The translations under genes and the position numbers were made by a program. Below the pieces are notes generated by a model, which worked only from the letters and a program-made list of their open reading frames with translations, was not told where the DNA came from and did not search any database. Positions 8,888 through 18,455 of a stretch of 50,175 nt of DNA are shown here, piece after piece. Numbering within the stretch: position 1 is the stretch's first letter; each line of letters opens with the position of its first letter. This stretch comes from Nodularia sp. (in: cyanobacteria) (GTDB lineage: Bacteria; Cyanobacteriota; Cyanobacteriia; Cyanobacteriales; Nostocaceae). Location of the stretch: the NCBI GenBank assembly GCA_007692755.1, contig REBL01000185.1, positions 1 to 50,175 on the forward strand, in the 5' to 3' direction.

Positions 8888-8913
8888 GGCGACTTGGCGG
8901 TTCGTAAAATCTT

Positions 8914-10290
8914 ATGAAAAAAACTGTAGTTCTGAACATAGTAGGATTAACACCCAACCTAATAGGTGAGCATACCCCCTTCCTTTCCCATTGGACAAAA
9001 CAAGGAAAAATAGTACCCATAGACCCCGTATTACCTGCCGTTACCTGTACAGCACAAGCCACCTATCTCACAGGGAAATCACCTAACGAGCATGGAATCG
9101 TCGGTAATGGTTGGTACTTCCGAGATGAGTGTGAAATAAAATTTTGGCGACAGTCCAACAAACTCATGCAAGCGCCCAAAATTTGGGAAATAGCCAAAGA
9201 GGTAGATCCCAACTTTACCTGCGCTAACTTGTTTTGGTGGTATAATATGTACTCCTCAGTAGATTATGCCATCACCCCCCGACCGATGTATCCCGCCGAT
9301 GGCAGAAAAATCCCTGATATTTATACGCAACCGGGAAAATTGCGTTCCCCACTGCAAAAAGACTTAGGTCAATTTCCTCTGTTCAATTTCTGGGGGCCTA
9401 ACACATCAATTCGGGCTACCCAATGGATTGCAGAATCAGCCAAGTGGATGGAAAAAGACTGTAACCCCACGCTGACACTCGTCTATCTACCACATCTCGA
9501 CTACTGCTTACAAAAATATGGTGCTGATACCAACAAAGTCGCAGAGGATTTACAAGAAATTGATGCAGTTTGTGGTGATTTGATTCAATATTACGAAAAT
9601 CGTGGCGCTCAAGTTATTGTCTTGTCAGAATATGGAATTACATCAGTCACCAAACCCATCCATTTAAATCGGATGCTGCGGGAAAAAGGTTTGCTGAGTG
9701 TGCGCGAAGAACTGGGACGAGAAATCCTCGATGCTGGTGCGAGTAAAGCCTTTGCTGTTGCTGACCATCAGATTGCTCATGTTTATGTCAACGATCCATT
9801 TTATCTTCCCAAAGTGCGATCGCTTCTAGAAGAAACCGCAGGAGTTGCCTATGTTTTAGATGATACCAACAAGGCAGAAGCTCATCTGAATCATTCTAGG
9901 TCGGGAGAGTTGATAGCAGTAGCTCAACCAGATGCTTGGTTTACCTATTATTATTGGCTAGATGATAGCCGCGCCCCCGATTTTGCCAGAACTGTAGATA
10001 TCCACCGCAAACCCGGTTACGACCCTGTAGAACTGTTCCTCGACCCGCAAATTAAATTTCCCAAGTTAAAAATTGCACTGAAACTCTTAAAAAAACAACT
10101 TGGTTTTCGCTACTTGATGGATGTTATTCCTTTAGATGCTGACTTAGTACGTGGTTCTCACGGTTGTATTCCGCCTTCCCCTAATGAAGGCCCATTATTA
10201 ATTACTCAACAAACTGACTTGCTTGATTCTGCATCAATCAAAGCTATCGATGTTTGTCAATTAATTCTTCAACATCTCATAAATAAATAG
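8914..10290 (+). CDS. eboF: EboF, alkaline-phosphatase/NPP superfamily protein
   Basis: A 458-residue member of the nucleotide pyrophosphatase/phosphodiesterase branch of the alkaline phosphatase superfamily. The probable nucleophile is the Thr in PAVTCTAQATYLTGK (about residue 43), followed by the SPNEHGIVGNGWYF signature. Later metal-site candidates are LPHLDY, ADHQIAHV and GSHG near residue 410. No obvious signal peptide is present. It should hydrolyse a phosphate ester or phosphodiester, possibly on the compound built by EboD and EboC (inference). Last of the six ebo genes, it lies 420 bases upstream of trpEG. Confidence 0.9.
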   Translation: MKKTVVLNIVGLTPNLIGEHTPFLSHWTKQGKIVPIDPVLPAVTCTAQATYLTGKSPNEHGIVGNGWYFRDECEIKFWRQSNKLMQAPKIWEIAKEVDPNFTCANLFWWYNMYSSVDYAITPRPMYPADGRKIPDIYTQPGKLRSPLQKDLGQFPLFNFWGPNTSIRATQWIAESAKWMEKDCNPTLTLVYLPHLDYCLQKYGADTNKVAEDLQEIDAVCGDLIQYYENRGAQVIVLSEYGITSVTKPIHLNRMLREKGLLSVREELGREILDAGASKAFAVADHQIAHVYVNDPFYLPKVRSLLEETAGVAYVLDDTNKAEAHLNHSRSGELIAVAQPDAWFTYYYWLDDSRAPDFARTVDIHRKPGYDPVELFLDPQIKFPKLKIALKLLKKQLGFRYLMDVIPLDADLVRGSHGCIPPSPNEGPLLITQQTDLLDSASIKAIDVCQLILQHLINK

Positions 10291-10710
10291 CCAGAATTAA
10301 TTGAAGAACCCCACCCCTAATACAGCACGGCGGAAATAAACCAACCATTCCAAATCAACTAAAAGCCTATAGAAGAAACTTTTTGACTTTTGACTTCCGC
10401 CCTGCGGTACTAGCCCCTCCCCGCAAGCGAGGAGGGGAATTTGATGATCATGATATCCCTGAAAGAATATAAGAACAAATAAATTGATATTTCGATCAAC
10501 AAAATATTCATGCAACAAATGCTTAATATTCATTAACCTTAATTAAAAGGTTCCAAAAAATAAATTCGCACAAGAATGAATCAACAATTATTTTGGAACT
10601 ATAAGGTATGAAGACAATGAATAAAATGTCTGATTCTGTCCTTATTTCAAAATTATTTATTATCATGAATGAATGGCTTTTGATTAATAACCATTCCAGA
10701 GAAAATATCC
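10291..10710. other. Gene-less spacer between eboF and trpEG with two hairpins
   Basis: No convincing gene here. CCGC-CCT-GCGG (about 10397-10407) is followed by CCCCTCC (10414-10420) pairing with GGAGGGG (10431-10437). There is no T-run after the second hairpin, so it is more likely a dispersed palindrome than a clean terminator. The remaining 270 bases are AT-rich and could carry a promoter for the trp genes; I found no recognisable trp leader peptide. Confidence 0.5.
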
Positions 10711-12909
10711 ATGAATTTTGATTCCCATTCCTACACAACTCTTGGTGGTGTGTTTGTCTCTCGCTCTGTCACAGAAGTGAAGATGGAAACTGCCCTCGAA
10801 GAGATTCTGTTTTACCTCAATTCTCAACGTGGAGGCTTGCTAGCTAGCAGCTATGAATATCCAGGGAGATATAAAAGATGGGCAATCGGATTTGTTAATC
10901 CACCACTAGAATTAACAACACGAGCCGACACTTTTACCTTGACAGCGTTGAATGAGCGAGGTGAAATACTTTTACCATTACTTTTAGAGCGCCTTTGTCA
11001 TTCCCAAGAACTTCAAGGTATCAAGCAAACAAATAACGATATCTCCGGATTTATTAAACCCACAACCCAATTATTTGTTGAAGAAGAGCGTAGTAAGCAA
11101 CCTTCAGCGTTTACAGTTGTCCGCGAAATTCTTCATACTTTCTCTAGTCAAGAAGATGAGCATTTAGGATTGTATGGCGCATTTGCTTATGACTTAGTTT
11201 TCCAGTTTGAGCCAGTTCCTCAAAGCCTAGAACGTCCCACAGACCAGCGAGATGTAGTACTTTACCTACCTGATGAACTGATAGTTGTTGATTATTATCT
11301 CCAACAGGCATTTCGGCTGCAATATGAATTTGAAACAGCCCAGGGAATTACCAATAATCTGCCTCGCACAGGTGAATCTATTGATTATCGAGGTCAGCGC
11401 CTAACCCCGACTCAAATGTGTGATCATCATCCGGGCGAGTATGCAAAGCAAGTGGAGTTAGCACTTGATTACTTCCGTCGCGGCGACTTATTTGAAGTGG
11501 TTCCCGGTCAAAACTTCTTTGAACCCTGTGAAGCGCCTCCTAGCAAACTTTTTGCCACCTTACAGCAAATCAATCCCAGCCCTTATGGATTCATTTTTAA
11601 TTTAGGTGGAGAATACATAATTGGTGCATCTCCAGAGATGTTTGTTCGGGTTGAAGGTAGACGCATAGAAACTTGTCCCATTAGTGGTACGATTACCCGT
11701 GGACAAGATGCCCTTGATGATGCTACTCAAATTCGTCAGTTACTCAACTCACACAAAGATGAAGCTGAGTTGACAATGTGTACAGATGTAGATCGCAATG
11801 ATAAATCCCGGATTTGCGAACCTGGATCAGTACAAGTCATTGGTCGTCGCCAAATTGAATTATATAGCCATCTGATTCATACAGTGGATCATGTGGAAGG
11901 CATACTCAGACCAGAATTTGATGCTTTAGATGCCTTTTTAACTCACACCTGGGCAGTTACAGTCACAGGCGCACCCAAAAGAGCTGCAATACAGTTTATT
12001 GAACAGCATGAACGTAGCGCTCGACGTTGGTATGGTGGTGCAGTTGGTTACTTAAATTTCAATGGGAATTTAAATACTGGATTAGTTCTGCGAACAATTC
12101 GGTTACAAGATTCCATTGCGGAAGTGCGTGTTGGTGCTACTGTTCTTTATGATTCAGTCCCTGAAGCAGAAGAACAAGAAACAATTACCAAAGCTGCGGC
12201 TTTATTTGAAACGATTCGTCGCGCCAGGTCGACTGACGAGAAAGCCGAAAAGTGCAATTACATAAATTTGAGCAAATGCATCCCGGATGTGGAATCTGGC
12301 AAACGCATCTTATTAATTGACCATGAGGATTCGTTTGTTCATACATTAGCCAATTACATTCGCCAAACTGGTGCTAGTGTGACTACACTTCGTCATGGCT
12401 TTGCTGAATCGCTATTCGATACAGAACGTCCTGATTTAGTTGTGTTGTCTCCTGGCCCTGGTAGACCAAATGATTTTCGAGTTTCAGAGACTGTCGCCGC
12501 CTGTGTGAGTCGCCAAATCCCGATTTTCGGAGTTTGTCTAGGACTGCAAGGTATTGTCGAAGCTTTTGGCGGTAAACTCGGAGTTCTCAACTATCCCCAA
12601 CATGGTAAATCTTCGCGGATTTTTGTGACTGATACAGATTCTGTGACATTTAAAGATTTACCAAAATCCTTTGCAGTCGGTAGATATCATTCTTTGTTTG
12701 CTTTACAGGAACATTTGCCGGCAGAACTGAAAGTAACGGCGATTTCTGATGACAACGTGATTATGGGTATTGAACATCGAACCCTTCCCATTGCTGCGGT
12801 TCAGTTTCATCCAGAATCAATCATGACTCTTTCCGGAGAGGTGGGTTTGGCAATTATTAAAAATGTCATGCTGGCATTTACTCAAAAGATAATTGTCAAA
12901 CAATTTTAG
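10711..12909 (+). CDS. trpE: Fused anthranilate synthase TrpE-TrpG
   Basis: A 732-residue fusion of both anthranilate synthase subunits. The TrpE part spans about residues 1-510, with the chorismate-binding core PISGTITRG, DVDRNDKSRICEPGSV, VTGAPKRAA and RRWYGGAVGY. The glutamine amidotransferase part follows a short linker from about residue 530, with ILLIDHEDSFVHTLANY, the nucleophile Cys609 in GVCLGLQG, and His700/Glu702 in QFHPES. It makes anthranilate from chorismate and glutamine. Fused TrpEG occurs in Rhizobiales and as secondary-metabolism copies in cyanobacteria. Its place here marks it as the pathway-dedicated copy, feeding trpD and trpC downstream. Confidence 0.95.
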   Translation: MNFDSHSYTTLGGVFVSRSVTEVKMETALEEILFYLNSQRGGLLASSYEYPGRYKRWAIGFVNPPLELTTRADTFTLTALNERGEILLPLLLERLCHSQELQGIKQTNNDISGFIKPTTQLFVEEERSKQPSAFTVVREILHTFSSQEDEHLGLYGAFAYDLVFQFEPVPQSLERPTDQRDVVLYLPDELIVVDYYLQQAFRLQYEFETAQGITNNLPRTGESIDYRGQRLTPTQMCDHHPGEYAKQVELALDYFRRGDLFEVVPGQNFFEPCEAPPSKLFATLQQINPSPYGFIFNLGGEYIIGASPEMFVRVEGRRIETCPISGTITRGQDALDDATQIRQLLNSHKDEAELTMCTDVDRNDKSRICEPGSVQVIGRRQIELYSHLIHTVDHVEGILRPEFDALDAFLTHTWAVTVTGAPKRAAIQFIEQHERSARRWYGGAVGYLNFNGNLNTGLVLRTIRLQDSIAEVRVGATVLYDSVPEAEEQETITKAAALFETIRRARSTDEKAEKCNYINLSKCIPDVESGKRILLIDHEDSFVHTLANYIRQTGASVTTLRHGFAESLFDTERPDLVVLSPGPGRPNDFRVSETVAACVSRQIPIFGVCLGLQGIVEAFGGKLGVLNYPQHGKSSRIFVTDTDSVTFKDLPKSFAVGRYHSLFALQEHLPAELKVTAISDDNVIMGIEHRTLPIAAVQFHPESIMTLSGEVGLAIIKNVMLAFTQKIIVKQF

Positions 12910-13105
12910 AGTTTAAATATGAATTAGGTTCACGCATCAGCGAAGCGAAGTACGAAGTACGTTAGGCGCAAAGGCGCAAAGGTAGGAAGAAAAGAAAGGT
13001 AATTTTGAGATTTCATACTTTGGTTTAGCAAAGCTGGAAGTTTTTATTTCAATCCAAAATCCAAAATCCAAAATCCAAAATTCTCTACTCCCGATTTGGC
13101 AAGTT
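12910..13105. repeat. Repeat-derived spacer before trpC
   Basis: The spacer is built of known-looking cyanobacterial repeats: GCGCAAAGGCGCAAAGG near 12965-12981 and four tandem AATCCAAA units near 13052-13080. It runs to within about 25 bases of the trpC ATG. No gene is visible. Confidence 0.6.
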
Positions 13106-13930
13106 ATGAATATTCCAGTTGTCACTCATCGTCACATTCTCGAAGAAATTGTGTTGCATAAAAGGGAAGAAGTTGCACAAATGCAGCAAAAATTACCTTT
13201 AACTGCTTTGCAACAACAGTTAAACACTGCACCGAATCTGCGAAATTTCTTGAGTGTTTTACAAGAAAATCCCTGTCAACCGAGTTTAATTGCTGAGGTG
13301 AAAAAGGCTTCCCCTAGTCGGGGGGTAATCCGGGCGGATTTTGACCCGGTAGCGATCGCTCAAGCTTATGAGCGAGGTGGTGCAGCCTGTCTATCTATCC
13401 TGACTGATGAAAAGTTCTTTAAAGGCAGTTTTGATAATCTCCGGGCTGTGCGGGCTGCTGTAGCTTTACCCTTACTATGCAAGGAGTTCATTATTGACCC
13501 CTATCAAATTTATTTGGCACGGACAGCAGGTGCAGATGCGGTGTTATTAATCGCCGCTATCCTTTCAGATACTGAACTCCAGCACTTTTTGTCAGTGATT
13601 CACGATTTGGGGATGAATGCACTGGTGGAAGTTCATACCTTGACTGAATTGGATCGGGTGCTAAAGCTGGACAATTTGCGTTTAGTCGGAATTAACAATC
13701 GCAATTTGGAGGATTTTACTGTCGATTTACAAGTAACTCAGCAACTTTTAACACAACGTCAGCCACAATTACAAAGCTTGAGTATTACAGCTGTCAGTGA
13801 ATCAGGACTATATACAGCTGCTGATTTATCTTTTGTGGCTGAGGCTGGGGCGCGTGCAGTTTTAGTGGGTGAATCTTTAGTGAAACAAAGCCAGATAGAA
13901 CCAGCTGTGCGTAGTCTCTTGAATATTTAG
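13106..13930 (+). CDS. trpC: Indole-3-glycerol phosphate synthase
   Basis: A 274-residue TIM-barrel enzyme. Diagnostic blocks are [21 protein letters not shown] (catalytic Lys region), [52 protein letters not shown] and AVSESGL, ending in [10 protein letters not shown]. It decarboxylates and cyclises carboxyphenylaminodeoxyribulose phosphate to indole-3-glycerol phosphate for TrpA/TrpB. All key residues seem present. No TrpF domain is fused and no trpF gene lies nearby, so the isomerase step must come from elsewhere in the genome. A gap of only 10 bases separates it from the MDR gene that follows. Confidence 0.95.
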   Translation: MNIPVVTHRHILEEIVLHKREEVAQMQQKLPLTALQQQLNTAPNLRNFLSVLQENPCQPSLIAEVKKASPSRGVIRADFDPVAIAQAYERGGAACLSILTDEKFFKGSFDNLRAVRAAVALPLLCKEFIIDPYQIYLARTAGADAVLLIAAILSDTELQHFLSVIHDLGMNALVEVHTLTELDRVLKLDNLRLVGINNRNLEDFTVDLQVTQQLLTQRQPQLQSLSITAVSESGLYTAADLSFVAEAGARAVLVGESLVKQSQIEPAVRSLLNI

Positions 13931-13940
13931 TAATTGCATC

Positions 13941-14894
13941 ATGAAAGCGATAGTAATCACAAACTTTGGAAGTCCAGAAGTTTTAGCCGAACAAGATGTC
14001 AATCAACCAACACCAAATAAAAATCAAGTTTTGGTCAAGGTTTATGCAACTTCCGTAAATCCTGCCGACTGTGGGGTGCGTCAAGGTTTTTTTGGTCCCA
14101 GGGTGAAATTACCTACCATCTTAGGTTACGACGTTTCCGGTGTGGTTGAGGCAGTTGGCGAAAACGTCAGGGGCTTTCAAGTCGGTGATCAAGTCTATTA
14201 CGCCATAGAACTTTTGCAAGGTGATGGTGCTAATGCTGAATACCATGTCGCAGATGAATCAATTGTGGCTAAAAAGCCTGCAAACCTGACTCACATAGAA
14301 GCTGCTAGCGTACCTATTGCTGGGGGTACAGCTTATGCGGCACTGATTACCAGAGCAAATATCAAAATCGGCGAAACTGTGCTGATTCATGGCGGTGCAG
14401 GTGGTGTCGGTACATTCGCAATCCAAATAGCGAAAGCGGCTGGTGCTTATGTTTACACAACTTGCGGCAGTTATGATGTGGGCTTTGTCAAGTCTATCGG
14501 TGCAGATAGAGCGATTGATTACCGCCAGGAAGATTTTGTCAACATGATCATGGAGGAAACAGGCGGCGCAGGGGTTGATGTGAGTTTTACTACCGTTGGC
14601 GGCGATGTTTTCGCTAAAAGTTTAATGGTGACTAAACCTGATGGTCGCGCTGTGACTGTCGCCGGCGTTGCGGGTGACCTTAACGTTGCCATGTTCAAAA
14701 ATCTTACTATCCACTGCGTACATTTAGATCGCACTCGCCCGAAGCTTGATGTTTTGAGAAGCCTAATTGAACGGAGTCAAATCAAACCTGTTATCGGGAT
14801 GGTCTTTCCATTAAATCAAGTGGGAGAAGCCCATAAAAGGTTGGAGTCAGGCGGCGAAGGTGTGCGCGGCAAAATTGTGGTGGAAGTTCGATAG
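13941..14894 (+). CDS. Quinone-oxidoreductase-like MDR dehydrogenase
   Basis: A 317-residue medium-chain dehydrogenase/reductase of the zinc-independent quinone reductase type. The N-terminal GroES-like domain has TSVNPADCGVRQGFFGP and LGYDVSGVVEAVG; the Rossmann domain has the nucleotide signature VLIHGGAGGVGTFAIQIAKAAGA (about residues 150-172). The usual catalytic and structural zinc cysteine clusters are absent. The substrate is unknown; NADPH-dependent reduction of a quinone or enone is the family reaction. It sits 10 bases after trpC and 41 bases before trpA, so it is almost certainly co-transcribed with the tryptophan genes, although it has no role in tryptophan synthesis. Confidence 0.88.
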   Translation: MKAIVITNFGSPEVLAEQDVNQPTPNKNQVLVKVYATSVNPADCGVRQGFFGPRVKLPTILGYDVSGVVEAVGENVRGFQVGDQVYYAIELLQGDGANAEYHVADESIVAKKPANLTHIEAASVPIAGGTAYAALITRANIKIGETVLIHGGAGGVGTFAIQIAKAAGAYVYTTCGSYDVGFVKSIGADRAIDYRQEDFVNMIMEETGGAGVDVSFTTVGGDVFAKSLMVTKPDGRAVTVAGVAGDLNVAMFKNLTIHCVHLDRTRPKLDVLRSLIERSQIKPVIGMVFPLNQVGEAHKRLESGGEGVRGKIVVEVR

Positions 14895-14935
14895 ACACAA
14901 TAATTAATTACCCATTTTGAGGTGAATGATCACAG

Positions 14936-15763
14936 ATGGCTACTATTTCTCATTGTTTTCAAACTTTACGCGATCGCCAACAGTGCGCTTTGATTCCCTT
15001 TATCACTGCTGGCGACCCTGATTTAACAACCACTGCTGAAGCTTTACGTATTTTAGATCGCAATGGGGCTGATTTCATTGAGTTGGGCGTTCCCTACTCT
15101 GACCCCCTTGCAGATGGCCCTGTGATTCAAGCCGCCGCAACTCGCGCTTTGCAAACAGGAATTAAATTAGAGCAAGTCCTGGAAATGTTGCGCGATGTCA
15201 GTCCTCAACTCAAAGCACCGTTAATTTTATTTACTTACTACAATCCGATTCTGCACCGGGGTATTCAGGCATTCTTAGCAGATATTGTGGCGGCTGGGGT
15301 GCGAGGTTTGGTAGTACCAGATTTACCGTTAGAAGAGGCGGCGAAATTAATCCAAGCTGCTGCTGCTTTTGGGATTGAGGTAATTCTGCTTGTAGCTCCT
15401 ACTAGTTCTCAGGATAGGATAGCTGCGATCGCGCGTCAATCTCAAGGTTTTATCTACCTTGTCAGTGTAACTGGAGTTACCGGAATGCGATCGCAAATGC
15501 AAAGCCGCGTACAGCATTTACTCACAGATATGCGAAGCATCACCGATAAACCTATTGGCGTTGGCTTTGGCATTTCCACACCAGAACAAGCACAACAGGT
15601 CAGAGAATGGGGTGCAGATGCCGTCATTGTCGGTAGTGCCTTTGTCAAACGGTTAGCTGAAGGTAGCCCTACCCAAGGACTGCAAGCTGTTGAAAAACTT
15701 TGTTGTGAACTCAAAGCCGCAATTACCCCCATATCTCTGCAAAAAGTTGGTTCTGCTATGTAA
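14936..15763 (+). CDS. trpA: Tryptophan synthase alpha chain
   Basis: A 275-residue TIM-barrel protein. It shows [38 protein letters not shown] (carrying the catalytic Glu and Asp), [42 protein letters not shown] and VGFGIS, all typical of TrpA. It cleaves indole-3-glycerol phosphate to indole and glyceraldehyde-3-phosphate and passes indole to TrpB. A GAGGTGA Shine-Dalgarno-like segment lies about 10 bases before the ATG (near 14919-14925). It is part of the dedicated trp set and followed by trpB after a repeat-containing spacer. Confidence 0.95.
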   Translation: MATISHCFQTLRDRQQCALIPFITAGDPDLTTTAEALRILDRNGADFIELGVPYSDPLADGPVIQAAATRALQTGIKLEQVLEMLRDVSPQLKAPLILFTYYNPILHRGIQAFLADIVAAGVRGLVVPDLPLEEAAKLIQAAAAFGIEVILLVAPTSSQDRIAAIARQSQGFIYLVSVTGVTGMRSQMQSRVQHLLTDMRSITDKPIGVGFGISTPEQAQQVREWGADAVIVGSAFVKRLAEGSPTQGLQAVEKLCCELKAAITPISLQKVGSAM

Positions 15764-15915
15764 TAAGCTGTTGAGCTTTCAACTTGCACAATTAATTTGG
15801 ACGGGCAAGATGCCCATCCCACAAGAGTTGTATTTAAATATGTTGTGCAAAATCAGGTTTTCTCTGCGTTCTCTGCGCCTCTGCGGTTCAATAATAAATT
15901 CAAGAATTTTAACCA
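15764..15915. repeat. Repeat-containing spacer trpA-trpB
   Basis: The spacer contains GGGCAAGATGCCCATCCCAC near 15803-15822 and TTCTCTGCGTTCTCTGCGCCTCTGCGG units near 15860-15886, both dispersed in this window or of that style. No gene or terminator is visible, so read-through into trpB is likely. Confidence 0.55.
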
Positions 15916-17142
15916 ATGGTAAGCATACAAGACATCAATACTGCAACTGTACGACCTGATACTTTAGGCAGATTTGGCAAATTCGGCGGTAAATACGTCC
16001 CCGAAACCTTAATGCCGGCATTGAGTGAATTAGAAACAGCATTTCACCAATATCGCGATGATATAGGTTTCCAAGCCGAACTGCAAAACTTACTCCGGGA
16101 TTATGTCGGACGACCCAGCCCCTTATATTTTGCCGAACGCCTGACTACACACTACGCTCGACCTGATGGTACAGGGGTGCAAATTTACTTAAAGCGCGAA
16201 GACTTAAATCATACAGGCGCACACAAAATTAATAACGCTTTGGCTCAGGGTTTGCTAGCTAAACGCATGGGTAAACAGCGGATTATTGCCGAAACTGGCG
16301 CAGGTCAACATGGAGTAGCCACTGCTACCGTGTGTGCGCGATTTGGTTTAGAGTGTGTGATTTATATGGGCATCCACGATATGGAACGCCAAGCCCTGAA
16401 TGTGTTTCGGATGAAGCTGATGGGGGCAGAAGTGCGTCCAGTAGAAGCAGGAACCGGAACCCTCAAGGATGCCACTTCTGAGGCGATTCGGGATTGGGTG
16501 ACAAATGTGGAAACCACTCATTACATTCTCGGTTCTGTGGCTGGCCCTCATCCTTATCCCATGATGGTGCGTGATTTCCACAGTGTAATTGGTAAAGAAA
16601 CTCGCGTTCAGTGCCAGGAAAAGTGGGGAGGATTACCGGATATTCTGCTGGCTTGTGTGGGTGGCGGTTCTAATGCAATGGGATTATTCCATGAATTTGT
16701 GGATGAACCGACAGTGCGCCTAGTGGGAGTAGAAGCAGCTGGTAAGGGTGTAGATACAGATAAGCACGCAGCAACTTTAACACAAGGACGAGTGGGAGTT
16801 CTGCACGGGGCGATGAGTTATTTACTCCAAGATAATGATGGTCAAGTTGTGGAAGCACATTCTATTAGTGCTGGACTAGATTATCCCGGTGTGGGGCCGG
16901 AACATAGTTATTTAAAGGATCTGGGTCGGGCTGAATATTACAGCGTCACAGACCAACAAGCTTTAGATGCTTTTCAGCGACTTTCCCAACTAGAAGGGAT
17001 TATTCCCGCGTTGGAAACATCTCATGCGATCGCCTATTTAGAAACCCTCTGTCCTCAACTAGAAGGTAGTCCCCGTCTGGTAATTAATTGCTCTGGTAGA
17101 GGCGACAAAGATGTGCAAACCGTGGCCAAATTCCTGAGTTAA
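15916..17142 (+). CDS. trpB: Tryptophan synthase beta chain
   Basis: A 408-residue PLP enzyme. The N-terminal [19 protein letters not shown] block, the PLP-lysine motif [13 protein letters not shown] (Lys near residue 102), [11 protein letters not shown], and the phosphate-binding [10 protein letters not shown] are intact, as is the C-terminal GRGDKDV. It condenses indole and serine to tryptophan with TrpA. Length and motifs indicate a full TrpB1-type enzyme. In the scytonemin context its tryptophan would be deaminated by ScyB (not in this window). Confidence 0.96.
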   Translation: MVSIQDINTATVRPDTLGRFGKFGGKYVPETLMPALSELETAFHQYRDDIGFQAELQNLLRDYVGRPSPLYFAERLTTHYARPDGTGVQIYLKREDLNHTGAHKINNALAQGLLAKRMGKQRIIAETGAGQHGVATATVCARFGLECVIYMGIHDMERQALNVFRMKLMGAEVRPVEAGTGTLKDATSEAIRDWVTNVETTHYILGSVAGPHPYPMMVRDFHSVIGKETRVQCQEKWGGLPDILLACVGGGSNAMGLFHEFVDEPTVRLVGVEAAGKGVDTDKHAATLTQGRVGVLHGAMSYLLQDNDGQVVEAHSISAGLDYPGVGPEHSYLKDLGRAEYYSVTDQQALDAFQRLSQLEGIIPALETSHAIAYLETLCPQLEGSPRLVINCSGRGDKDVQTVAKFLS

Positions 17143-17183
17143 TTGGGCATTGGGAAAAATCATCTGATTCTTCTGTCTCTCTT

Positions 17184-17211
17184 GTAGAGGCGTGATCAAT
17201 CGCGTCTCTAC
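17184..17211. repeat. 28-base palindromic repeat, copy 1 (upstream of trpD)
   Basis: GTAGAGGCGTGAT (17184-17196) and ATCGCGTCTCTAC (17199-17211) form an imperfect palindrome, 11 of 13 pairs. It has the same architecture and near-identical sequence as the copy inside trpD at 17501-17528. It lies between the trpB stop and the trpD ATG. Confidence 0.8.
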
Positions 17212-17239
17212 CTATTCCCTGACATTGAGTGTTAACGAA

Positions 17240-18340
17240 ATGACAGCTATAACTCAAACTCCACCTGGACAAAACATTCCCACTCCTGACTCCTACAATT
17301 GGCCAGCTTTATTGCAACAGTTACTTGATCGGCAATCCTTAACAGTTACCCAAGCTGCTTATCTGATGCAAGGTTGGCTGATTGATGCCATTCCCCCCGT
17401 ACTATCGGGAGCGATTTTAGCTGCCATTCAAGCTAAAGGCATCACCGCAGCAGAATTGGTGGGTATGGCTAGCGTCTTACAATCTCAATCTTCTTCTCTT
17501 GTACAGACGCGATTCATCGCGTCTCCACCCCTGATTGACACCTGTGGAACGGGCGGAGATGGGGCTTCCACCTTTAATATCTCCACTGCTGTGGCTTTTG
17601 TGGCCGCAGCCGCAGGAGTAAAAGTTGCCAAGCATGGTAATCGTTCTGCATCTAGTAAAACTGGTTCTGCCGATGTCTTGGAAGCTTTGGGGATAAATCT
17701 CAACGCTAGTCAGGAGAAAGTACAAGCGGCTGTGGGTGAAGTTGGTATCACCTTTTTGTTTGCCCCTGGTTGGCATCCAGCACTCAAAGCGGTTGCGGCT
17801 TTACGCAAAACTTTGAAAGTGCGGACTATTTTTAACCTCCTGGGGCCTTTAGTTAATCCTATGCGACCCACGGGGCAAATTATTGGTGTCAACGACCCCC
17901 ATTTATTAGAGGCGATCGCCCAAGCATTATCACAATTAGGATGTCAGCAAGCGATCGCACTCCACGGGCGAGAAAGGTTAGATGAAGCCGGATTGGCAGA
18001 CTCAACAGACTTGGCTGTCCTCCAAGACAAAAAAGTCCGTCGTTTAGTACTCAATCCTCAAGAACTTGGTTTGAGTTCTGCACCCACTGCGGCGTTACGA
18101 GGTGGAAATGTTCAAGAAAATGCAGAGATTTTGCAAGCAGTTCTCCAAGGTAAAGGCACTCAAGCCCAGCAAGATGTAGTCGCTTTAAATACAGCCCTAG
18201 CACTCCAAGTTGGTCAAACCGTTGATGAAGAAAGGGATGTTTTAGAAGGTTGCGTTAAAAGTCTTGTACTGGCTCAAGAAGTTCTACAAAGCGGCGCAGC
18301 TTGGACAAAGTTAGAACAACTTGCTGAATTTTTGCAATAA
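17240..18340 (+). CDS. trpD: Anthranilate phosphoribosyltransferase
   Basis: A class IV phosphoribosyltransferase of about 366 residues. It carries [19 protein letters not shown] (PRPP binding), [46 protein letters not shown] and [10 protein letters not shown]. It transfers phosphoribose to anthranilate. ATG 17240 is preferred: an in-frame GTG at 17192 would add 16 residues that are encoded by a palindromic repeat. Just before the PRPP loop, the segment [12 protein letters not shown] is encoded by a second copy of that repeat (17501-17528), an in-frame insertion in a loop that most TrpD proteins lack or keep short. The reading frame stays open, so the enzyme may still work. Confidence 0.93.
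   Translation: MTAITQTPPGQNIPTPDSYNWPALLQQLLDRQSLTVTQAAYLMQGWLIDAIPPVLSGAILAAIQAKGITAAELVGMASVLQSQSSSLVQTRFIASPPLIDTCGTGGDGASTFNISTAVAFVAAAAGVKVAKHGNRSASSKTGSADVLEALGINLNASQEKVQAAVGEVGITFLFAPGWHPALKAVAALRKTLKVRTIFNLLGPLVNPMRPTGQIIGVNDPHLLEAIAQALSQLGCQQAIALHGRERLDEAGLADSTDLAVLQDKKVRRLVLNPQELGLSSAPTAALRGGNVQENAEILQAVLQGKGTQAQQDVVALNTALALQVGQTVDEERDVLEGCVKSLVLAQEVLQSGAAWTKLEQLAEFLQ
17501..17528. repeat. 28-base palindromic repeat, copy 2 (inside trpD)
   Basis: GTACAGACGCGAT (17501-17513) and ATCGCGTCTCCAC (17516-17528) pair at 11 of 13 positions around a 2-base loop. It resembles copy 1 at 17184-17211 and lies within the trpD reading frame, contributing about nine residues without a stop. Confidence 0.8.
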
Positions 18341-18455
18341 AAACTGTTTGAAAAATAGGAGTAGGGAAAACGCAAAAAATCTTTGTGTTTTGCGTACTTA
18401 GCGGTTCGTAATTCCATCCTCAGCGCTTTTGTCAATTTAAATATAGGAAACGAAA

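Noticed and set aside
15690..15959. An 89-residue frame bridging trpA and trpB
   Set aside because: It overlaps both conserved genes in another frame and is largely repeat-derived.
17192..17239. An earlier GTG start for trpD
   Set aside because: The added 16 residues come from the palindromic repeat and have no ribosome site, while ATG 17240 fits the family start.
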